From an uncultured Eubacteriales bacterium (GTDB lineage: Bacteria > Bacillota > Clostridia > Christensenellales > UBA1242): DNA of 27,560 nucleotides. Under the pieces are notes generated by a model. That model saw nothing but the letters and a program-made list of their open reading frames with translations, searched no databases and was not told the origin of the DNA. The stretch is from the NCBI GenBank assembly GCA_949031345.1, contig CARNVA010000017.1, positions 1 to 27,560 on the forward strand. The letters are read 5' to 3'. Shown piece by piece: positions 26,501 through 27,560 of this stretch. Both the position numbers and the translations under genes were made by a program. The first letter of the stretch is position 1, and each line of letters starts with the position of its first letter.

Positions 26501-27560
26501 TGGTATCATAGGTTATACTGCAGGTGGTAATGTAGATGGATGTTATAATGAAGGCACTGTAGAAGCGTTGGGTAAAAATCCAGATCATAAGTGGTATTGG
26601 GCTGGAAGTTATTGGAGAGAAGAATCATCTTATTTAAAAGATGATAATAGAAAAATGAATCAAACTTCAAACGGAAAGATTGGGAATAAACCAATAATTG
26701 AAACTGATTATAAGTTAGTTCTAAAACAAGTTTCTAATAGAAATGTTTATTCTTATGGCATTGGAACACAGGAGAAAGATACTATTATTACAGAGAGTAG
26801 TATTAAATTAAGTAAAGGCAATTATAATGACACCACTACAATATATAGTAATGGTGCTGCACTCGAAAATAATGCTGTAATTTATTCTAAAGATTTAGAG
26901 AAAATTTTAGAAACATTAAATTCTCAAGGGTTTGTCGAAGAAGTTTATAATTTATTTACTAAAAACTATTATTTTGCATTTCACTGGTGGGGGATACCTT
27001 GGTGGGATCATTATTACACATTTAATTGTTTTGAATATTCAATAAAATTGCTAGCTCCTAAAATAGGAGCAATCCAAGAATTTGGGTATGTAGGTAATCA
27101 AAAAATAGCAGATAGCGCTGCGGAAGGACAAACTACAAGAATTAAGACATTGTCAACAAATGAACTTAATATTCCTTTATCTTACATAATTGAATTTTCA
27201 AGCACTTATAATTTAAATTTTAAGTATGAAGTTGTACGTGATAGGTATGATCAAGATTTTGGAACAGATGGAGATGATGTACAAGTTTATTGGAACGATG
27301 CAGGAGGTGGATTTAACGAGATCTCTGTTGCTAGTGATACTAAGGCAAAAACGATAAAAACTGGTTATAATGATTTAGTTGCTTCTAATGTTATGACAAA
27401 TGGAGGAGATATATATTATAATTTAGTATACTCAGGAAATGATAAGGATGTTAAAACTAATTATGTCGATAAATATAAAATTTCAAATATTGTTGGCTCA
27501 AGTAATGTTATTAAAGAAAATAATAATGACTTAAAAGAAAAAACAAGAAGTTTAGAAGAT
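11505..27560 (+). CDS. Giant GLUG-repeat surface lipoprotein (3' end missing)
   Basis: One reading frame open for at least 5352 codons; it leaves the window without a stop, so the protein is well over 500 kDa. ATG 11505 follows AAGGAGG. Residues 1-22 are a lipoprotein signal peptide (MKKFLVSIL, hydrophobic core, lipobox LTAC); Cys23 would be lipidated and anchor the protein outside the membrane. Bacterial Ig-like (BIG2-type) stretches occur near residues 75-125 (VVKVS, IEGLEEGTAQVVV) and 1450-1520 (SNIVKV, LQIVGCGDTTIRL). At least five large modules with GLUG-like motifs (YVGGIAG, FAGGIVGQ, TGGLVGYM) suggest right-handed beta-helices. An aromatic cluster HWWGIPWWDHYY lies near 5157. No enzymatic motif was found. 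Adhesion or contact with host or other cells is inferred from architecture. The last 6 kb uses more AT-rich codons. Confidence 0.93.
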   Translation, partial: MKKFLVSILGIFLLFGAALLTACGGSNPSLKLSQDTVAIQLYAEDEDSGYQIVTAELSGVDSGKIQASALSGYENVVKVSTSTLSSTKCSIRIEGLEEGTAQVVVRATPGNIEKRINVTVFSEVSAMSQVVENDKKKNNFLIRGEANSLIEEKLISFQPSSNSRRTLTWAIAEEMNMAGGLTLDGTTLTIEDTFVGNEVILDATTEKGVSTKITLPVVDKIESEVKLAFSYSQNSSFDEINEENNIFNIVPNIPTDECYTGYILVDYIGDLEITPYVIESATGKTSDDIQVMIQGNYEGKPLYAVYASKDKPDINKDYEIGFKIGYENFNYFIDTAKDFPITIKARELVNGITISTNEANNIAGSVQTLYTNYVDSASASINGQKFDISITPTTVIDATKKYSIDVERLSGGGIVADGCPIEAYYKDELNGNVWTQVIFTLDGNGHYVTREENYPSAATLYLKASSSLKEQVVEGFRITFVSQDNTDISTSFNLRLVKSASLSEFAFNDAGFRVDSSVLYKEYKKTFTLKGQTSIDGLYIINNSKNVIFDDIAEVSHDEESVTFSVSLTLKTTSYGQTTLDSYQIAHRNGLISDSYDLDIFLPLKYGSMFIDTTTENRSNSVIDSALSNKVYTTAGTETASSPVGSLSRLILKNNTTTPLFYTYNTINGISAVANIGVSFYDFDSENDDIDRFKGLINTADGILNIIRGATERGDTSSVAYFSSDRTSISTKSVGHTYAVISFTGKGVDGTDANGQVTYVRIIYIESFVTPEALSVNPESDKNVSLYAFDTLATSDEALTRKTINIRFKNSNVTYNSLDYNLEFVSTNGAMGDMKVSGNTVTWSNGCYSISGIQITEEGITFTIEALSISKYEDTIFTDSLNVHYVIRDGKSDTSKKIYDIYTPIDIVIKNAQRIESLKWKNYDDEGLYFEVGDDQPQYLLLETGPNSARNKRVAYIITDQNNSTNSKFVSVSDAVSSNILSINLANSIKNGMTGYIYILPADAIYNNQIRYYYMDGDKEKSGSISDTDLPSQYEFLVSNAYFKSNAFDGTTKTVKFSDIIVKIKVTVADGKSFEYAYRIYDNNAFKNMRPELYYTVMNNLDLTGEERSAITSFSGGLQGANKDITVRLSGANFAGTIAAGGQVRNITFVGDITTGNGFVANVNNGKLSNITIDVNGLKPSSITASGIVGGLVGENNGQIDGCRVLGLNIFGGTDYVGGIAGKNLNKISNSKVEFYNLENGLDSDNKVTYASNKFRGGVVGGVVGYMSASASIDHSYVYDYTIAPNSSAVLLSNLQEGGILGQLVGDVETAQGKRATIDYSFAVLSGGIGTLCNNENITITNSYYAYYSGSSYITDANLQTENSNFVSASDNDPAYKAYVNKGNPHLRDLVQDEPVSSVNTLNIKTSSANGYYKSLEVKSTDSISRGVLFNYSLKDGVVELNASERNGLNQLNTITLSELLGTSVSANVIVSSSNSNIVKVLGSSLQIVGCGDTTIRLSSKQDVTNNKEISIKVVYALSDLMISWTDSAGRVTYVQEESQLTLQRTHSRYYGVNFENSQVFLGNLATAYELKQNDNASLNINVDKVDITNDKGEVINKDNEKVFVGEGDISISGFKVLTNSNSTLSKFRVSPSIFDEIVFQNAVNDAFTRNFFINAIDGVISFDISGESIPLTPSTTANIEVRIKTTMLNDKVYPIISLNGIELDRKEGKGKNTNLYTIKGQDEAILEVTSTLIKIEESQKATSGDLNTYTYNVIFAVNPAYRERVSQDMDFDVYMMSDSGNSSKDWNGEFKLHLTRQNFTNIDVSNRKISSSIFKNINGTIVEEHTASEPVSVLAPGKSSILQINVNPKFAYYDHVDLVYSNATVSDALNIEVVKETGNDTFVRRVSENGDIEPVGSGLRFYPKAAEKGSLYYKLWVNTTVNRDSTIKLTAYFYDNSSETPITYVNYYISISYLTEPTIKVDGASIAYVARGSYATIQIDVLADQSIDSLLLADDDGRDGVIITQPSKPVIDKDKGIKTYTANMYASVLAKATNDTVYLTAQVSRELNGSKEFKTSVATVVLVDFKLQENSIVVDEKPEGNVVIWQGVNKPITFDYDLLPEDYGAASNPELEKAIADLRAKRDLFLGAQYYPARLEENDEGRSYLPLGKNKDYNNGNEIVGNNNEKLEDYKYFINYKYDENNELKVQTIEDRLYFVSGYDRIPISDDAVEKPFDYKFDPTSNSIVFTGIRIASAVQMVLKTYISAGGITREIETPFTVSVEAYSDPDLPLLIKSAKDFKNLNPNKSSEGTTPTPQDYILTKDILLEDYTAFDTSLIRSLDGNGYTIHIRSFNMPENTSTLNLALFNNVSEDTILKNVRVNIYNGGQITVNTFKYSEVNIAGFAIENAGIITNCEVVSYYTTNSAVGDIEELNYPACVKHNYPSGINVTYTRGENTEPDYIVDNADWNTQISGFVISNQGSITNSRVGGDSITVLGDEKMIDGQPSGRTYASKQELDTFYMIGQGNMTGFVGNNSSGNISACFVKKLDMENQSKTTQYYAAGFVGVNSSTINVSYIEGVPTDPAVIQADPNNYSVYAYEGSSIKSKMGYVVGFVYNNDANGKINDSYSNILISNTNDSNSVYLASGYVYENEGKIENGYSASQIRNQMNTQMNFSGVNRSGELLAKGEYINCYFFNKQYNDIEDTTDDTTETQNNTGAVMIPEPDEESLFYGFAIANGENDGIWKIIEDKGIFLVSTDFISVSHRYIYRVDDNIFEGVAGEDDQGKYILPYSTLTFTDSSTEINTALGGEFNPIIIKDAEDFIAVSGTSTSSYIKEYFNSSALWGTYRLVDDINLGDIASGDNVIALPSSSKAFAGTFYGNGFTISGLSIATEQEGVGFGLFKSIEKRGRGSNPVVKNLNINVTQVDGSVVTMSGALAGYIKDAVIISIDIEFAENAQVTGLNFAGGLAGFVFGDNTIKCIRIENPNVKATKSLRDDEGTSNYFISKPEGSDPRALQTLRTRVGNNLNYNTSVDASIIQDTLANYSYAGGMFGFADIFKTNNNAFDINQSKNYAIKNVRVIGEVYIEGQVAGGVFGLAGYQTNVRDIGLTITGGTNSHILATKYFAGGIVGQSFGTLTRVFAVHDDETQDKIENNMGNFYNGNEGVERGNLDLFSMPGTNYTQKYVGGLIGVAFSGNLEISYSKLNVTAPNASYAGGVIGGLELNDASAYQLDVEGGGDSYYSTYFINEVYATGDIRANIFAGGIIGRVVGQSARVGMQSVNAFNYFTTYNYSTGEYAEIEEGTKNFSELFKVNSLVGMFANVNENGSVNDVIVSYSDNTDNKPAYNNYLTFIKYVGLGGGDNSGSGEAEAVKPVASVAYYEGYYKNNQTNDFIALKLFGDINGNERNPLKDNSGNIVRDENGNIVYGDYKIYDDLVYSIESPSSFTNSSAGYQYTSTGFLNSGAWNVINWEHDVNDLFPTIKYKRSSSIIYLDNYNIEKVFNTISGNNHTVYIRGLESEGSENYVDIDLRSFYAKPGNDSVKIRKFAGRLKGGMYPETGKKVRIITDRNFIESVTMGFSAIDVEVVYLPTKNNDNYIEVYSQSADDNLGLFINSPVEGVTITGLQMEIKKPIKYYVGGDQAANVGLIAPTIENSTISNIKIFNESKLNGTLMNIAKKDQSTSRDAGVEGISLNAGLISGEFSHNSTNTSSILEKVDIRWYGDLISVVNNGFQSITDYYLGGYTGIVYAEGGEKTLTFELDDLKKFSDVASTNATADITHISLSGTSPVNNVYMGGYIAKMGKEGLTSLDKISITQKKSIFVAFNVNTNVVNDLVVGSIVGNLNASRSNITLDMATSNVKSYLFVNKDFSVGNLYAGGIVGRLGLAFGVTNVESIDFSVTSGINSGDNYQLSSEKEKLTGVYKLDKNNQDISNSLLNVNKHAYVGGVVGYAQGGTLSVGGEININKLNTEKEVNSFRIKYTGAEQITEADAVNVGSILGYTEGSIKISGDIKSDTEIYVDSSTAKRMNVGGFVGCINKGGVNEIAGSNMAQFDGAVYSNSQNLTFGGMVAKFNAIASDHKNGLNIQNTSFGGVAKVYGEYSQESSIIAGGTVGEVATTTDSQDVTSGNEVIKNLVMASNINYGDVFVEYNQTLLKLNSYTFGGLVGKFGANTSNELDFQIDSNYSLTTSHNAKYSTTAGTANALFGEGITTTTSNYYNHAVALANDECGIDIGYNYSNGYRGYNWQENDTEISHLLLSTGKKSNNKAVGQKLNPAVYETNTQMKKVETFNGMSYYVVEGGAFNGSSDGQIRLEDSETNNLKNIAIIGGSSQEIKYEGNKAKISSIIDTLSGHSFVSGMVLDVSIDYELTEDDDNEIVAPLVKEMQENSTLYAINVKGTFDVGGNTSPIVSGLVGVLKSGRIFDCSTDLDIIYRAGLTGNVYGLANLQGQDTQIEERLSYNRIIENTFVSGSISTYISSNVYSFANSTKNTIVKNCYAINKLDLKDYTEMENENKGEVSVFGVKQVSSNSIYDNNYYDYDALNHFSSHSLETQAGDAKKYSDLKDTSLKEGTNLWEKTGFDNSKWTVDLAYNYGYPTLKYQYLKPSSFAYHDNSVKTENGKTTKASMTKLERLLNEGQTFKTYDKQDINLNTAFENGNLKNFELYDKYIQENKYVRLPNGYAPQTTYKNSEGNDEDKFNYLGFDCFYMIPNAAILTNRQTIYQEFNKHGDVADKFTTNFILKYDIDLEKVVDNLTEDYNKLRNPNNTIINNFLGKLDGQNKTISGAKIRLFTNIGKEDGHERETWVRNLRLTDVNVNGTPILSNEIISSEISNITISGTINIISSIGGVVANKVNSSDLYNIINLAEVKTSSNLDYNSSMIGGLAGIIKNSNLKYCANYGPINILTSNETPQVLALGGLVGVMYGESEILYSYNATSVLGNYASGSQVSTAKGKFFTGGLVGYMHEGKIFNSYNSGMIKSGNKNNVGSSNNTKYNFGISETDTCFGEQQKNIGNHAAYAGGIIGYTAGGNVDGCYNEGTVEALGKNPDHKWYWAGSYWREESSYLKDDNRKMNQTSNGKIGNKPIIETDYKLVLKQVSNRNVYSYGIGTQEKDTIITESSIKLSKGNYNDTTTIYSNGAALENNAVIYSKDLEKILETLNSQGFVEEVYNLFTKNYYFAFHWWGIPWWDHYYTFNCFEYSIKLLAPKIGAIQEFGYVGNQKIADSAAEGQTTRIKTLSTNELNIPLSYIIEFSSTYNLNFKYEVVRDRYDQDFGTDGDDVQVYWNDAGGGFNEISVASDTKAKTIKTGYNDLVASNVMTNGGDIYYNLVYSGNDKDVKTNYVDKYKISNIVGSSNVIKENNNDLKEKTRSLED
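14763..15650 (+). repeat. GLUG/beta-helix module A of the giant protein
   Basis: About residues 1087-1380. It opens with the pattern LYYTVMNNLDLT, then FSGGLQG and repeating turns such as GGLVGENNGQIDGC and YVGGIAGKN, each about 20-40 residues. It is followed by a BIG2-like stretch. The opening pattern recurs at the start of the later modules. Confidence 0.6.
18321..19530 (+). repeat. GLUG/beta-helix module B of the giant protein
   Basis: About residues 2273-2675. It opens with IKSAKDFKNL, YILTKDILLEDY and LDGNGYTIHI, the classical entry of GLUG domains. Turns such as NIAGFAIENAG, ISGFVISNQGSI and MTGFVGNNSSG follow; here the motif is GF rather than GG. Confidence 0.6.
19878..21290 (+). repeat. 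GLUG/beta-helix module C of the giant protein
   Basis: About residues 2792-3262. The entry is IIIKDAEDFIAV, YRLVDDINLGD and FAGTFYGNGFTISGLSI. Turns include FAGGLAGFV, YAGGMFGFA, VAGGVFGLA, FAGGIVGQS, YVGGLIGVA, YAGGVIGGL and FAGGIIGRV. The clearest GLUG series in the gene. Confidence 0.7.
21894..25250 (+). repeat. GLUG/beta-helix module D of the giant protein
   Basis: About residues 3464-4582, the longest block and perhaps two fused modules. Turns include YAGGIVGRL, YVGGVVGYAQGG, NVGGFVGCIN, TFGGMVAKF and TFGGLVGKF. A second entry-like region lies near 24300-24530. It ends with W, about 10 residues, then YGYPTLKYQ, the closing pattern also seen as FPTIKYK just before this block. Confidence 0.6.
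25623..26580 (+). repeat. GLUG/beta-helix module E of the giant protein
   Basis: About residues 4707-5025. The entry is FILKYDIDLEKV and FLGKLDGQNKTISGAKI. Turns are IGGLAGIIKN, LGGLVGVMYG, TGGLVGYMHEGKIFNSYN and AGGIIGYTAGGNVDGCYNEG, close to the published GLUG consensus. Codon choice is clearly more AT-rich than in modules A-C. Confidence 0.7.

Noticed and set aside
11888..26694. Many short frames on both strands within the giant gene
   Set aside because: All lie out of frame or antisense to one continuous coding frame with a good start, and none has a convincing ribosome site or domain.

Overview
This window looks like chromosomal DNA of a low-GC Gram-positive bacterium (Bacillota, clostridia-like, probably an uncultivated host-associated lineage). 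The grounds are AT-rich intergenic DNA, strong Shine-Dalgarno sites (AAGGAGG type), tRNA genes that encode CCA, a WhiA protein, and a PHP-whiA-dnaE gene order of the clostridial type. TGA is used as a stop (gpmI), so the code is the standard one and not the Mycoplasma code. The exact genus cannot be read from the sequence.

Left part (1-5.9 kb): a strong promoter at 99-127 is followed by a leader of about 230 bases. The leader contains a compact multi-branched structured element (179-272). It leads into a tight operon of a PHP-domain phosphoesterase, the regulator WhiA and the replicative DNA polymerase DnaE. It ends in a hairpin terminator at 5853-5886. A separately promoted, unrecognised 271-residue acidic protein follows (5975-6790) with its own terminator.

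Middle part (6.8-11.2 kb): an unidentified hairpin-rich stretch (6968-7083) converges on a minus-strand operon of six tRNAs, Gly(TCC)-Arg(TCT)-His(GTG)-Gln(CTG)-Gln(TTG)-Lys(TTT). This operon has a textbook promoter and a terminator that could work on both strands. Next come minus-strand genes for cofactor-independent phosphoglycerate mutase (gpmI, glycolysis) and a TtcA-like PP-loop tRNA-thiolation enzyme, then a small coiled-coil-like protein. That small gene is divergent from a 79-residue Cro/CI-type regulator, and a 19-bp palindrome fills the spacer of its promoter, which suggests a simple regulatory switch.

Right part (11.2 kb to the end): one uninterrupted reading frame starts at 11505 behind a consensus promoter and an AAGGAGG site and is still open at the last base. 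It spans at least 5352 codons. It begins with a lipoprotein signal peptide (lipobox LTAC, Cys23). It continues with bacterial Ig-like stretches and at least five large beta-helix-type modules rich in GLUG-like GGhhG motifs. It therefore encodes a giant lipid-anchored surface protein, probably for adhesion or cell-cell contact, and it is the most striking object in the window. Codon use drifts to a more AT-rich style in its 3' third, which suggests a mosaic origin.
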